Below, piece after piece: positions 25,654 to 34,015 of a stretch of DNA of 64,000 nt. The DNA lies in assembly GCA_043766985.1 (NCBI GenBank), contig JAYUHM010000260.1, positions 1 through 64,000 of the forward strand, in the 5' to 3' direction. The first letter of the stretch is position 1. Every line of letters begins with the position of its first letter. The stretch comes from JAAFIP01 sp043766985. GTDB lineage: Bacteria; Pseudomonadota; Gammaproteobacteria; Burkholderiales; Burkholderiaceae_C. The notes under the pieces are model-generated. The model was not told the origin of the DNA and ran no database searches. It saw only the letters and a program-made list of their open reading frames with translations. The position numbers and the translations under genes are program-made.

Positions 25654-26802
25654 ATGGCATTTATTTACTACGTTACCCAAATCCAGTTTGACTACGGCGC
25701 TGTTGCCCTGCTAAAGGCCGAGTGCCAGCGCGTGGGCATCACCCGCCCACTCCTCGTTACCGACGCGGGCGTGTGCGCCGCAGGCATTGTGGACAAAGCC
25801 GTGGCCGCTTTAGGCAGCTTGCCCCACGCCATTTTTGACCAAGTGCCCTCCAACCCCACCGAGGCCGCCGTGCGTGCGGGCGTAGCCGCCTACAAAGCCG
25901 GTTTGTGCGACGGCTTGATAGCAGTAGGCGGCGGCAGCTCTATCGACTGCGCCAAAGGCATCGCCATTGCCGCCACCCACGAAGGCCCGCTTAAAACCTA
26001 CGCCACCATCGAAGGCGGCTCTAGCAAAATTACCGACGCCGTGGTACCCATCATCGCCGTGCCCACCACCAGCGGCACCGGCAGCGAGGTAGCGCGCGGC
26101 TCCATTTTGATCGTGGACGATGGCCGCAAGCTGGGCTTTCACAGTTGGCACCTGGTGCCCAAAACCGCCATTTGCGACCCTGACCTCACCCTGGGCCTGC
26201 CGCCCATGCTGACCGCCGCCACCGGCATGGACGCCATCGCCCACTGCATGGAAACCTTCATGGCCGCGCCGTTTAACCCGCCCGCCGACGGCATCGCAAT
26301 CGACGGCCTGCGCCGAGGCTGGCAGTACATCGAGCGCGCTACGCAAAACGGCGCAGACAAAGAAGCGCGCTTTAACCTGATGAGCGCCTCCATGCAAGGT
26401 GCAATGGCTTTTCAAAAGGGCTTGGGCTGCGTGCATTCGCTGTCGCACAGCTTGGGCGGCGTGAACCCGCGCCTGCACCACGGCACCCTCAACGCCATGT
26501 TTTTGCCTGCCGTGGTGCGCTTTAACGCGCCTGCGGAGTCGGTGCAAAAAGAAGACCGCCTGAACCGCATGGCGCAGGCGATGGGCTTGACCTCGGGTAG
26601 TGATGTAGCTGTGGCGCTGGCTGATATGACGCGGCGTTTGGGTCTGCCCAGTGGCTTGGCGGCCATGGGAGTGACTGCTGCGGACTACGAGCGCATCATC
26701 GACGGCGCGATGGCCGACCACTGCCACAAAACCAATCCGCGCATTGCTACGCGGGACGAGTATGCGCAGATGCTGAGTGATAGTGCGGTGTTGCGGGTTT
26801 AG
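25654..26802 (+). CDS. Iron-containing alcohol dehydrogenase
   Basis: The 382-residue protein has the group III ADH pattern: GLIAVGGGSSIDCAKGIA (nucleotide binding), IIAVPTTSGTGSEVARGSIL, TGMDAIAHCMETFMA and GCVHSLSHSLGG; the conserved Asp and His residues bind Fe2+. I chose MAFIYYVTQIQF at 25654 over the ATG at 25639. No clear Shine-Dalgarno precedes either. The substrate is an unknown alcohol/aldehyde, with NAD(P) as cofactor. It is divergent from the esterase operon. Confidence 0.9.
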   Translation: MAFIYYVTQIQFDYGAVALLKAECQRVGITRPLLVTDAGVCAAGIVDKAVAALGSLPHAIFDQVPSNPTEAAVRAGVAAYKAGLCDGLIAVGGGSSIDCAKGIAIAATHEGPLKTYATIEGGSSKITDAVVPIIAVPTTSGTGSEVARGSILIVDDGRKLGFHSWHLVPKTAICDPDLTLGLPPMLTAATGMDAIAHCMETFMAAPFNPPADGIAIDGLRRGWQYIERATQNGADKEARFNLMSASMQGAMAFQKGLGCVHSLSHSLGGVNPRLHHGTLNAMFLPAVVRFNAPAESVQKEDRLNRMAQAMGLTSGSDVAVALADMTRRLGLPSGLAAMGVTAADYERIIDGAMADHCHKTNPRIATRDEYAQMLSDSAVLRV

Positions 26803-26880
26803 GTTGTAGTCTTTTGTCTGTGCGGCTCAGGTTCATGTCTGAGTCGTTTGCTTCAAGCGTTATCCCGTTGTACTGGCACC

Positions 26881-27080
26881 GCACGCCGCTACGGCGCAGT
26901 GCCCACGCCACCCGAGCCCCGGCCCGCTTCGCGGGAAGCATGTCCAGTGCTCGCTTTTGGGGGAAATAACGAGCCTCGCGCAAGCGCTCAGACATCTAAA
27001 TTTCTGATCCCCAAAAGCTGCGCGCTTCCAGCCCGGAGCTCTTATCGGGTGGCGTAGGCACTGCACCGCAGCAGCGCGCT
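26881..27080. repeat. R2 long-hairpin repeat, copy A
   Basis: Between the alcohol dehydrogenase and HNH genes lie 682 bp. Bases 26896-26915 and 27045-27064 form a 20-bp stem (GCAGTGCC..., one mismatch), with weaker pairing outside it. The enclosed core (26920-27035) is highly similar to copy B at 28928-29043 in inverted orientation, including CTCGCTTTTGGGGGAAAT and ATCCCCAAAAGCT. The stem sequence is unlike that of copy B. No credible gene overlaps it. Confidence 0.8.
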
Positions 27081-27177
27081 TCCACTGGGCTGGGTTTTAA
27101 GACTCTCCCTCGCCTTATTGCGCGGTATGGGTTTACTTTGACCCTTGGCAGCGTAAAAGTGGTGCCAATTTGACCGC

Positions 27178-27219
27178 TAGCCCAATAGAATATAGCACGA
27201 GCGGCTATTAATATAGTAG
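27178..27219 (+). repeat. R1 repeat (intergenic, near-consensus copy)
   Basis: TAGCCCAATAGAATATAGCA, then CGAGCGGCTATTAATATAG. It contains the small internal palindrome ATAGC...GCTAT. It lies downstream of R2 copy A and upstream of the HNH gene. Confidence 0.85.
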
Positions 27220-27266
27220 TGTTGATTTACCACCGAACTCCACCGTTGACACACGCTGAATCAACT

Positions 27267-27291
27267 TTTATCACTGGATCGCAGTGATAAA
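27267..27291. promoter_or_regulatory. Operator-like palindrome upstream of the HNH gene
   Basis: TTTATCACTG, the spacer GATCG, then CAGTGATAAA is a perfect inverted repeat with 10-bp arms, about 194 bp before the HNH start. The 190 bp between is AT-rich and contains only a 37-codon frame (27375-27488) whose stop overlaps the HNH start. A repressor or controller protein could bind here; none is encoded nearby. Confidence 0.5.
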
Positions 27292-27484
27292 CTACGGTAA
27301 GCTAGGCTAACCGAGAGCGGTATTTGCCAATATTTTTATATTCGATTTGAGCGACGATTTAAAGAAAATACTTAATGAAATCTGCAATCTACGATTCTAT
27401 AAATCCTAGTCTAAACCGTAAACACCAAATTGTGTTGCAGGTTTTTCGGCATCCATTACATCATGCGCTTCACCCGCAGCCGCT

Positions 27485-28234
27485 ATGAGCCGTAAGTCCT
27501 TTATCGAATCACATGGTGCCACTTGCAAAAATTGGACTTGGAGTTGGTCCTTCGTCAACGAAGAGAAGCAAACCGTCATTTTCGGTGCGTGGGACACGAA
27601 TACTGAAGGCTCCAAATCGTTAATCCTCAACGAGTTATGGGCCAAGAACAATGGCGGCCGCAAGGCTCCAGGATATCTGCAAAGCAGAGAGCATATTCGT
27701 TTGATAGAGGAACAAGGCTACAAGCTACTCACGTTCCCAATCATTTTTTCCGACGAGCTGCAAGACGAGGATGGCTTTGGCCCTGCAAAAATTAAAGGAT
27801 TCGAGCCATCCCTGACCCCAAAGTCTCTAGTCCGAGTCAGTGGCAAGTGGTACGCGTCCGACGACGCAGTTCCAACCTCCATTCCAGAAGAGGTCTCGAA
27901 ACCTGAAAGGTATTTTGAGGGGACGGCGAAGATGATCGCAGTCAACGCCTATGAGCGTAACGGCAAGGCTAGATCAGCCTGTATCAAGCACCACGGAGCG
28001 GCGTGTGCTATCTGCAATTTCAATTTTGAAAATGTGTATGGAGCTATTGGCAAGGGGTTTATTCACGTGCATCACATAGTGCCACTCGCCGAGATTCGTC
28101 AGGAATATGAGCTTGACCCAATCCGTGACTTGATCCCTGTATGCCCCAACTGCCATGCGATCATTCACCTGACTCAGCCCACCCAGAGTGTGGATGAACT
28201 CAGGAGTTACCTTGCTGCCGCAAAACATGCATAA
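27485..28234 (+). CDS. HNH endonuclease, restriction-like
   Basis: The 249-residue product ends in a clear HNH nuclease domain: SACIKHHGAACAICNFNF, FIHVHHIVPLAEI (catalytic HH) and LIPVCPNCHAIIH. C-x-x-C pairs around it bind the structural zinc. The N-terminal 150 residues (ATCKNWTWSWSFVNEEKQ; FGAWDTNTEG; AKIKGFEPSLTPKSL) form a separate domain typical of McrA-like or predicted restriction HNH proteins, perhaps for recognition of modified DNA. No methylase accompanies it, which favours a type IV-like role. It sits between inverted R2 repeats and in lower-GC sequence, suggesting acquisition. Confidence 0.85.
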   Translation: MSRKSFIESHGATCKNWTWSWSFVNEEKQTVIFGAWDTNTEGSKSLILNELWAKNNGGRKAPGYLQSREHIRLIEEQGYKLLTFPIIFSDELQDEDGFGPAKIKGFEPSLTPKSLVRVSGKWYASDDAVPTSIPEEVSKPERYFEGTAKMIAVNAYERNGKARSACIKHHGAACAICNFNFENVYGAIGKGFIHVHHIVPLAEIRQEYELDPIRDLIPVCPNCHAIIHLTQPTQSVDELRSYLAAAKHA

Positions 28235-28294
28235 CCCTACGCGGAAGTGGGACTGCGCAAAAACGCGCAGCCCTTTAGCTCCAAGTTAAAACCC

Positions 28295-28717
28295 ATGAAG
28301 ATGCGCATCGCAACAATTGTTTTAGGGCTGATGCCTCTTCTTGGCAGTGCTCGCGAATGCACGCGTGACGAGGCCTATGCAGCTGAGTCGGTTGTCGACC
28401 ATTTGACTTCATGGGAAAACGTCCATCTTTTCTATCAGCAGTTCCGCCATTGTTATGACGGTGGGATCGCAGAGGGGGTCCAAGATCGAGCGCAGTTACT
28501 TTGGTCAGATCGGTGGAGTGACTTGCCAAAAATGCTTTCTCTCACGAAGAAGGAGCCGGAATTCAATGCATTCGTTATGCGCAGTCTTTTTACTGAGGCC
28601 TTTCCACAGGAAACTTTCGATAAGGTCTTGCGCAACGCGACAACTAGATGTCCAGCAATTGGCCGTGCCTTCTGTGCTGAGGTCAAAAAGGCTGCAAAGG
28701 TCGGTAATGGATTTTAA
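28295..28717 (+). CDS. Small secreted protein of unknown function
   Basis: The product has 140 residues from ATG 28295; an ATG at 28301 is also possible. The signal peptide is MRIATIVLGLMPLLGSAREC. The mature part is about 120 residues with four cysteines (ECTRDE, RHCYDGG, TTRCPAIG, AFCAEV) that could form two disulfides in the periplasm. WENVHLFYQQFRHCYDGGIAEG and LLWSDRW are the most distinctive stretches. I do not recognise the family. It follows the HNH gene by 60 bp inside the R2-bracketed segment and shares its AT-richer composition. Confidence 0.65.
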   Translation: MKMRIATIVLGLMPLLGSARECTRDEAYAAESVVDHLTSWENVHLFYQQFRHCYDGGIAEGVQDRAQLLWSDRWSDLPKMLSLTKKEPEFNAFVMRSLFTEAFPQETFDKVLRNATTRCPAIGRAFCAEVKKAAKVGNGF

Positions 28718-28883
28718 CTGGTGGCCCAAGCCGGAAGTCTGCGGTTCCGTTTGGTTTCAACGTTGATGCTGTATTCTTAGTTTCATCGCATTGAACCCAA
28801 AGTGTCGTCGGTTAGTGCGTAATTCGGTCAATAAAAAGCACTGAGTCAAACCCTGAAACATCTGCTAGTCAACCCCCCATATT

Positions 28884-29082
28884 CGCGGCAGAGCCTGTGC
28901 GATGGGTATGCGCCCCAATCGGGGCTGCGGGCTGGAAGCGCGGAGCTTTTGGGGATAAGAAATTTAGATGTTTGAGCGCTTGCGCGAGTTTCTAAATTTC
29001 CCCCAAAAGCGAGCACTGCACATGCTTCCCGCGAAGCGGGCCGCAGCCCGGGGCGCATACCCATCGCACAGGCTCTGCCGCG
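28884..29082. repeat. R2 long-hairpin repeat, copy B
   Basis: A perfect 33-bp inverted repeat (28884-28916 against 29050-29082; CAGAGCCTGTGCGATGGG and its complement) encloses the R2 core 28928-29043. The core is itself largely self-complementary (GAAATTTAGA/TCTAAATTTC; AGCTTTTGGGG/CCCCCAAAAGC). It is inverted relative to copy A. The 496 bp between the secreted-protein and patatin genes hold this element and the next one, and no gene. Confidence 0.85.
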
Positions 29083-29132
29083 AAGCGCGAGGTCTATGCG
29101 CGTGCAAAGTAGTCGCCGGAGACTCCGCAAAA

Positions 29133-29205
29133 GGGGTCAGAGCAAAATTTCGTGTGACGTTGCGCGCTTCGGCGAAATGGTCATCCTGAATTTTGATCTG
29201 ACCCC
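29133..29205. repeat. Inverted repeat with GGGGTCAG ends
   Basis: GGGGTCAGAGCAAAATT at 29133-29149 pairs with AATTTTGATCTGACCCC at 29189-29205 (mismatches only in the middle). GGGGTCAGA-ended hairpins are common in beta-proteobacterial intergenic regions, often near REP-associated transposase genes; none is present here. It lies just 9 bp beyond the patatin stop codon. Confidence 0.65.
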
Positions 29206-29213
29206 ATTTGCTC

Positions 29214-30308
29214 TCACAACGCCTGCACCAGCGCCATATCCGGCTCCTCAAGCCAAGCCGCAAACTCATCTGCCAATTGCTGCGCCGCACCCACGCACAC
29301 CGTCCACTGCGCCACCCGTGCAGCCAAATCTCGCCCATGGAAGGCGAAGTCTTGCCTGTCGGGCAGCTTGCCTCGGGGCAGCTTGGCTACCCACTCGGGG
29401 CTGGGGGCTACCACCACCATGCGGTCTAAAAAGTGCGTGGCACCGTGCCGCCATTTCAAAGCTTTGTCCAGCCAACCCGGCACCACGGCTTTTTGAAAAT
29501 GCGGGTACAGCACAATGCCGTTTGTTGCCGTGTAGTTAAGGTGCAAGTGGTAGTCGGTGATGCCGCCGTCCCAATAGGCACCGCGCGGCGCGCCGGGTAT
29601 GTTGTGCACGGCTTGCAGCACAAAGGGGATGGAGCAACTGGCTTGCAGCGCCGGGTTAAAATTGCCCGGCGTTAAATGCACTTGGCGGGTGCGGTAGTCT
29701 TGCGTGCCAAAGGGTAGTGTTGCGATGGGCGCGCCCTGCTCTGCCGAGGCCGCGCTAGAGAACACCACCCGCTCCAGCCAGGCTCCCATGGCCTTGCGGC
29801 GCACCGCGTTGGTAAAAAATGCGCCTGCGTAGCCGACAGGTGTGGCCAGCTTATGTTCCTTGCCCAGCATGTGCCGCCCGCGCGAGGTAAGAACGTGCAG
29901 CTTGTAGCGTGCGTGCCCCAACACCTCGCCCACCCGCCCACCGTAAAACTGCTTTAAAGACTCGCCAAACTTGGCGCTGATCTCAGCTGGCATGGGGTAG
30001 TTGCGGCCTGGCTCCAGCTCGTAGTGTTGGTGAATGTAGTCGTGCTCTAGCCGCGCAAAGGCAACTACTGGGTCGTTTAAACACGCGGTGGCCATGCGCC
30101 ACGCGCCAATGCTGGCGCCTACCAAATCTACCGCTTGCGTGCTGCGCGGCAACCATTCGCCAAAGATAAACTCGTCCAGCGGGCCGAGGATCAAGCCCTT
30201 GGGCCCACCTGCCGCGGCGGGTATGGTGCGCACGTCTTGCGGCGCCAAGCCGTGTTTTTCAATATGCAGTTTGGCGGCAGGGCCAGCGTAAATCTGTAGA
30301 GCATTCAT
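29214..30308 (-). CDS. Patatin-like phospholipase family protein
   Basis: The 364-residue protein has the patatin features: a Gly-rich oxyanion loop (AAAGGPKGLILGPLDEF), the nucleophile elbow LVGASIGAWRMA (G-x-S-x-G, Ser at about residue 66) and the catalytic Asp motif YWDGGITDYHLHLNY. These form a Ser-Asp dyad acting on acyl esters of lipids. No signal peptide is visible. An R1 repeat lies 29 bp upstream of the start codon, in the promoter region. Confidence 0.88.
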   Translation of the reverse strand: MNALQIYAGPAAKLHIEKHGLAPQDVRTIPAAAGGPKGLILGPLDEFIFGEWLPRSTQAVDLVGASIGAWRMATACLNDPVVAFARLEHDYIHQHYELEPGRNYPMPAEISAKFGESLKQFYGGRVGEVLGHARYKLHVLTSRGRHMLGKEHKLATPVGYAGAFFTNAVRRKAMGAWLERVVFSSAASAEQGAPIATLPFGTQDYRTRQVHLTPGNFNPALQASCSIPFVLQAVHNIPGAPRGAYWDGGITDYHLHLNYTATNGIVLYPHFQKAVVPGWLDKALKWRHGATHFLDRMVVVAPSPEWVAKLPRGKLPDRQDFAFHGRDLAARVAQWTVCVGAAQQLADEFAAWLEEPDMALVQAL

Positions 30309-30336
30309 GGGGCTATTCTAGTAGGCTTTTGGTGCT

Positions 30337-30380
30337 CTAGCCCAATAGAATATAGCACAATATGCTATTTAATATGTAGC
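30337..30380 (+). repeat. R1 repeat (intergenic copy)
   Basis: CTAGCCCAATAGAATATAGC, then ACAATATGCTATTTAATATG and TAGC. It lies between the serA stop and the patatin start codon (both on the minus strand). Confidence 0.85.
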
Positions 30381-30397
30381 AATCAAGTAGTTAACGT

Positions 30398-31570
30398 TTA
30401 GATAACGCGAACCCGAATCACGTTCGCCACTGCAGTAATGGCGCTAACCACGTCGTCAGTGGGCATGTTTTCAACATCAATGATGTTAAAGGCCAGCTCG
30501 CCTCGGCTTTTGTTCACCATGTCGATGACGTTAACCTTTTTGTCTGCCAGCACCGACAGCACATGGCCCAACACGCCCGACACGTTGTCGTTAGAAAAGG
30601 TAATGCGGGTAGTGCCCGCCGTGCGGCCCATGGTGACCGCTGGGAAGTTAACGGAGTTGACGATGTTGCCGTTTTCCAGATAGTCCATCAGCTGATTGGC
30701 GGCCATCACGGCGCAGTTTTCTTCAGACTCTTCGGTGCTGGCGCCGATGTGCGGTGTGGCGATGACCTTGGCGTGGTTGAGCAGCGCAGGCTCTGGAAAG
30801 TCGCAGACGTATTTGCCCAGATGGTTTTTGTCCAGGCTGCGCAGCACTGCGGCGGAATCGACAATGGTTTCGCGCGCAAAGTTCAGCAGCACGGCGCCGG
30901 GTTTGGTCAGCGCCAGTGCATCGTCGTTGATCAAGTGGTGGGTGGCATCCATAGCCGGTACGTGCAGAGAGATGTAGTCAGACCGCGCCAGCAGCGCCTG
31001 CAGGTTTTCCATGCGGGTGACTTCGTTAGACAAGCGCCAAGCGGCGTCAATGGACAGCGCCGGGTCAAAGCCCACGACCTTCATGCCCATGGCCAGCGCC
31101 ATGTCGGCCACCATCGAGCCAATGGCGCCCAGGCCTACCAGGCCCAAGGTTTTGCCCTTGATCTCGCCGCCTGCAAAGCGGGATTTTTCCTTCTCCAGCA
31201 GGGCCCCCATTTCGGCGGCGTCTTGCATGTGCGTGAGGGTGCTGACGTACTGCATGCCCGGCAAAATGCCGCGCGTGGCCAACAGCATGCCTGCCATCAC
31301 CAGTTCTTTTACCGCGTTGGCATTGGCACCCGGCGTATTGAAAACTACCACGCCCAGCTTGCTGTACTCGGCAATGGGCACGTTGTTAACGCCTGCCCCA
31401 GCCCTGGCCGCTGCCAGCAAAGACTTGGGCACCTCAACGCCTTGCAGTTTTTGGCTACGCAACAAAAATGCATCCGGGTGCCCGATGTCACTGCCCACCT
31501 CATACCTTTGGCGCGAGAAGCGCTCCAGCCCTTTGATGGAAATCTGGTTGTAGGTTTTAACTTTGTACAT
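30398..31570 (-). CDS. serA: D-3-phosphoglycerate dehydrogenase
   Basis: The 390-residue protein has the D-2-hydroxyacid dehydrogenase fold: AGAGVNNVPIAEYSKLGV, the NAD-binding GLVGLGAIGSMVADMAL and the catalytic ATPHIGASTEESEENCA with its His; Arg and Glu lie in NFARETIVD and FPEPALLN. The C-terminal 75 residues are an ACT domain (RITFSNDNVSGVLGHVLSVLADKKVNV), where serine usually inhibits. It catalyses the first committed step of serine synthesis. It follows serC at 76 bp. Confidence 0.92.
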   Translation of the reverse strand: MYKVKTYNQISIKGLERFSRQRYEVGSDIGHPDAFLLRSQKLQGVEVPKSLLAAARAGAGVNNVPIAEYSKLGVVVFNTPGANANAVKELVMAGMLLATRGILPGMQYVSTLTHMQDAAEMGALLEKEKSRFAGGEIKGKTLGLVGLGAIGSMVADMALAMGMKVVGFDPALSIDAAWRLSNEVTRMENLQALLARSDYISLHVPAMDATHHLINDDALALTKPGAVLLNFARETIVDSAAVLRSLDKNHLGKYVCDFPEPALLNHAKVIATPHIGASTEESEENCAVMAANQLMDYLENGNIVNSVNFPAVTMGRTAGTTRITFSNDNVSGVLGHVLSVLADKKVNVIDMVNKSRGELAFNIIDVENMPTDDVVSAITAVANVIRVRVI

Positions 31571-31646
31571 GGGGCACCACTTTCAAAGGCTGGGGGAGGA
31601 GTTCGGACTTTCGCGCCTATCGCGGCTGGTCTTCGATCTTTCTTAT

Positions 31647-32762
31647 CTAAGCAGTCACTTGCTGGTATGCCCAAGTAATCCAGGGCATCAGCGCTACCAG
31701 GTCAGATTTTTCTACCGTCGCACCGCACCAAATGCGCAGTCCGGCGGGCGCGTCTTTGTAGGCGCCAATGTCGTAGGCCACGCCTTCTGCGTCCAGCAGC
31801 TTGACCATTTTTTTCACTTGGTCTTCGGTGGCTTTTAGCGTCAGGCATACGCTAGTGTTGGAGCGGGTGGCTTTGTTTTTGGCCAGGAAAGATATCCAGT
31901 CGTTCGCCGCCGCAAAATCTTCAATCACCTTGAGGTTGGCCTCGCTGCGGGCAATCGTGCCTTTGACGCCACCGATGCTCTCGGCCCATTGCAGGGCGTC
32001 CAGATAGTCCGACACGCACAGCATCGACGGGGTGTTGATGGTTTCGCCTTTGAACAGGCCTTCGGTCACTTTGCCACCCGACTTCATGCGGAACACCTTG
32101 GGCATCGGCCACGGTGGGCTGTAGGCTTCCAGGCGTTCTACGGCGCGCGGCGAGAGGATCAGCATGCCGTGGCCACCCTCGCCGCCCAGCACTTTTTGCC
32201 ACGAATAGGTCACCACGTCCAGCTTGCTCCAGGGCATGTCCATAGCAAACACGGCTGAGGTTGCGTCGCATAGCGTCAGGCCGGCGCGGTTAGCGGGTAT
32301 CCAGTCGCCATTGGGCACCTTTACACCCGAGGTGGTGCCGTTCCAGACAAACACCACGTCGTTGTCAAAGTTCACAGGTGCAAAGTCGGTGATGTCGCCG
32401 TACTCCGCTTTAAGCACATTGGTGTTGGGCAGCTTGAGCTGTTTAACGATGTCGGTCGTCCAGCCCGCGCTGAAAGACTCCCACTCCAGCACGTCCACGC
32501 CACGCGCGCCCAGCAGCGACCACATGGCCATTTCAATCGCGCCTGTGTCTGACCCCGGCACCACGGCCACGCGGTAGCCCTCAGGCAGGCCCAAGATGCG
32601 CGCCGTCTCGCTGCATGCCAAGCCCAGCGCCTTTTTGCCAATGGCAGACCGGTGCGAGCGGCCCAACGTGTCAAGCTGCAGCTTACCCACGTCGTAGCCA
32701 GGGCGCTTGGCGCAGGGGCCGGAAGAGAAATTGGGGTTGTGGGGTTTGACAGTAGGTTGCAT
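31647..32762 (-). CDS. serC: Phosphoserine aminotransferase
   Basis: The 371-residue product starts at MQPTVKPHNPNFSSGPC; the longer upstream frame is not conserved, and AAAGAG precedes this ATG. It is a class V, PLP-dependent aminotransferase: FSSGPCAKRPGYD, GLPEGYRVAVVPGSDTGAIEMAM and the PLP-lysine region VVTYSWQKVLGGEGGHGML. It converts 3-phosphohydroxypyruvate to phosphoserine. The sequence resembles the alternative SerC type rather than the E. coli type. It forms an operon with serA downstream. Confidence 0.9.
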   Translation of the reverse strand: MQPTVKPHNPNFSSGPCAKRPGYDVGKLQLDTLGRSHRSAIGKKALGLACSETARILGLPEGYRVAVVPGSDTGAIEMAMWSLLGARGVDVLEWESFSAGWTTDIVKQLKLPNTNVLKAEYGDITDFAPVNFDNDVVFVWNGTTSGVKVPNGDWIPANRAGLTLCDATSAVFAMDMPWSKLDVVTYSWQKVLGGEGGHGMLILSPRAVERLEAYSPPWPMPKVFRMKSGGKVTEGLFKGETINTPSMLCVSDYLDALQWAESIGGVKGTIARSEANLKVIEDFAAANDWISFLAKNKATRSNTSVCLTLKATEDQVKKMVKLLDAEGVAYDIGAYKDAPAGLRIWCGATVEKSDLVALMPWITWAYQQVTA

Positions 32763-32931
32763 GAGGCTCTTTAGATGGTCAAAAAAAGTGGTGGGGCCGT
32801 GCTGTGCGCTGTGCTGCCAAGCAGGGGCTGTAAGCTTCAAATTCATTATATAGACCGGTGCGCAAACCCTGCGCTGGTTTAACTGCGCTGCGGCGCTTGT
32901 AATGCTCGGTTTTTCAAGCCTTTTAGGCCAT

Positions 32932-32974
32932 TAGCCCAATAGAATATAGCACAGGAAGCTATTATATTTATAGT
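32932..32974 (+). repeat. R1 repeat (intergenic copy)
   Basis: TAGCCCAATAGAATATAGCA, then CAGGAAGCTATTATATTTAT. It lies in the 303 bp between the serC start and the GNAT toxin stop. I see no other feature in that stretch. Confidence 0.85.
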
Positions 32975-33065
32975 GCTCTTAAACTGCTGCACGCATACTG
33001 GGCAGGCCAATTTCCAATGTCAGCGGTATGCACCTGCTTGACCATGGCTGTGTCTTGCGAACCAC

Positions 33066-33614
33066 TCATGTACTCACCAACGGCAAAACACTCGCCAGCG
33101 GCATAAACAGCGTTAACGCTCTATCGGGCAAGGTTTGCAAACCATGGTACGCATAAAAAGCCGCCGCCTTCGCGTCTTTGGCATCCACTACAAAAGCGTA
33201 AGCCGCTATCTCGGCCCGGCAAGCGCGCTGCATTGCATTAGCTAACAATGCAGCACCCAAACCCGTGCCACGCTGCGCCGCGCTTACCGCCAAGCGCCCC
33301 ATGCGCACAGCAGGCACCAGGGGGTAGCGCGGCAGCTTTTTAGCCACGGCTGCTGGCAAATCAGACAACGCCACACTGGTGGACGCCAGCGTGTAATAGC
33401 CTGCGATCTTTCCATCCTGCGTTAACGCCACAAAGCACGACGTAACCCGTCTGCGCATGTCTTGCGACACTTGCTGGTGAAAGTATTGGTCTAAGGCAAC
33501 TACGCCACAGGTAAAGGCCGTGCGGTCATGCGCATCGGCCAAGGGTACTACCCGGTACGGCCTAGCCACTGGCAACGCACCTGGTCGCGCAGGCGGCTGT
33601 TTGGCGCCAGCCAC
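33066..33614 (-). CDS. GNAT-family toxin (TacT-like) of a toxin-antitoxin pair
   Basis: The 182-residue protein starts with GTG immediately after the antitoxin stop (TAAGTG). GNAT motifs include IAGYYTLASTSVAL, VPAVRMGRLAVSAAQRGTGLGAALLANAM (acetyl-CoA pyrophosphate loop) and AYAFVVDAKDAKAAAFYAYHGLQ. TacT-type toxins acetylate the amino acid on charged tRNA and block translation. Pairing with a DUF1778 antitoxin is the standard arrangement. The N-terminal 20 residues are Pro/Ala-rich and may not be part of the mature protein. Confidence 0.9.
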   Translation of the reverse strand: MAGAKQPPARPGALPVARPYRVVPLADAHDRTAFTCGVVALDQYFHQQVSQDMRRRVTSCFVALTQDGKIAGYYTLASTSVALSDLPAAVAKKLPRYPLVPAVRMGRLAVSAAQRGTGLGAALLANAMQRACRAEIAAYAFVVDAKDAKAAAFYAYHGLQTLPDRALTLFMPLASVLPLVST

Positions 33615-33893
33615 TTACGCCGCAATCAGTTTGCGTTGCTTGGCAAAAGCCCGTTTAAGGGCTGCATTGGGCTTGGGTGGATCAATCAACGCCGCCGCAA
33701 AAGCCGACTGGTCTGCCATCGACAGCCTCAGCACCTGCGCCTGTTCAATCGACCGCTTAGCCGCCTCATGCGCCGCACTCACCACAAAGTCCGTCAAGCT
33801 ACGCCCCTCCAAATCAGCCGCGCGCTTGAGCATGCTGTGGATGTCGATGGGAAGACGGGCTTCCAGGCGAGCGGTGGATGTTGCAGTAGTCAT
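33615..33893 (-). CDS. DUF1778 (TacA-like) antitoxin
   Basis: The 92-residue protein has an N-terminal ribbon-helix-helix: ARLEARLPIDIHSMLKRAADLEGRSLTDFVVSAA. It should bind DNA and autoregulate the operon. The C-terminal tail (ALIDPPKPNAALKRAFAKQRKL) matches the part of TacA proteins that blocks the acetyltransferase. It ends one base before the GTG of the toxin gene. A perfect palindrome lies 53 bp upstream (33946-33981). Confidence 0.9.
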   Translation of the reverse strand: MTTATSTARLEARLPIDIHSMLKRAADLEGRSLTDFVVSAAHEAAKRSIEQAQVLRLSMADQSAFAAALIDPPKPNAALKRAFAKQRKLIAA

Positions 33894-33945
33894 TAATGGC
33901 GTGAATTAGGTGGCGTTAAATTTATTGTACGGCAATTCGCCGGAT

Positions 33946-33981
33946 ATCAAATGTACTGGATATAATGCCAGTACATTTGAT
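33946..33981. promoter_or_regulatory. Perfect 14-bp inverted repeat shared by two divergent toxin-antitoxin operons
   Basis: ATCAAATGTACTGG at 33946-33959 and CCAGTACATTTGAT at 33968-33981 flank an 8-bp spacer. TATAAT, a perfect -10 hexamer for rightward reading, spans the spacer at 33961-33966. It lies between the DUF1778 start (33893) and the RelE-like start (34016), where ribbon-helix-helix antitoxins normally bind. Which operon it controls is not decidable. Confidence 0.7.
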
Positions 33982-34015
33982 GTTCTTTGATAATTTATTT
34001 GGGTGTACAATTTAA

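Noticed and set aside
27375..27488. 37-codon frame whose stop overlaps the HNH start
   Set aside because: It could be a leader or controller peptide, but it has no ribosome-binding site or recognisable motif.
29133..29205. Insertion sequence with GGGGTCAG ends
   Set aside because: No transposase or remnant lies between or beside the arms, so it is listed only as an inverted repeat.
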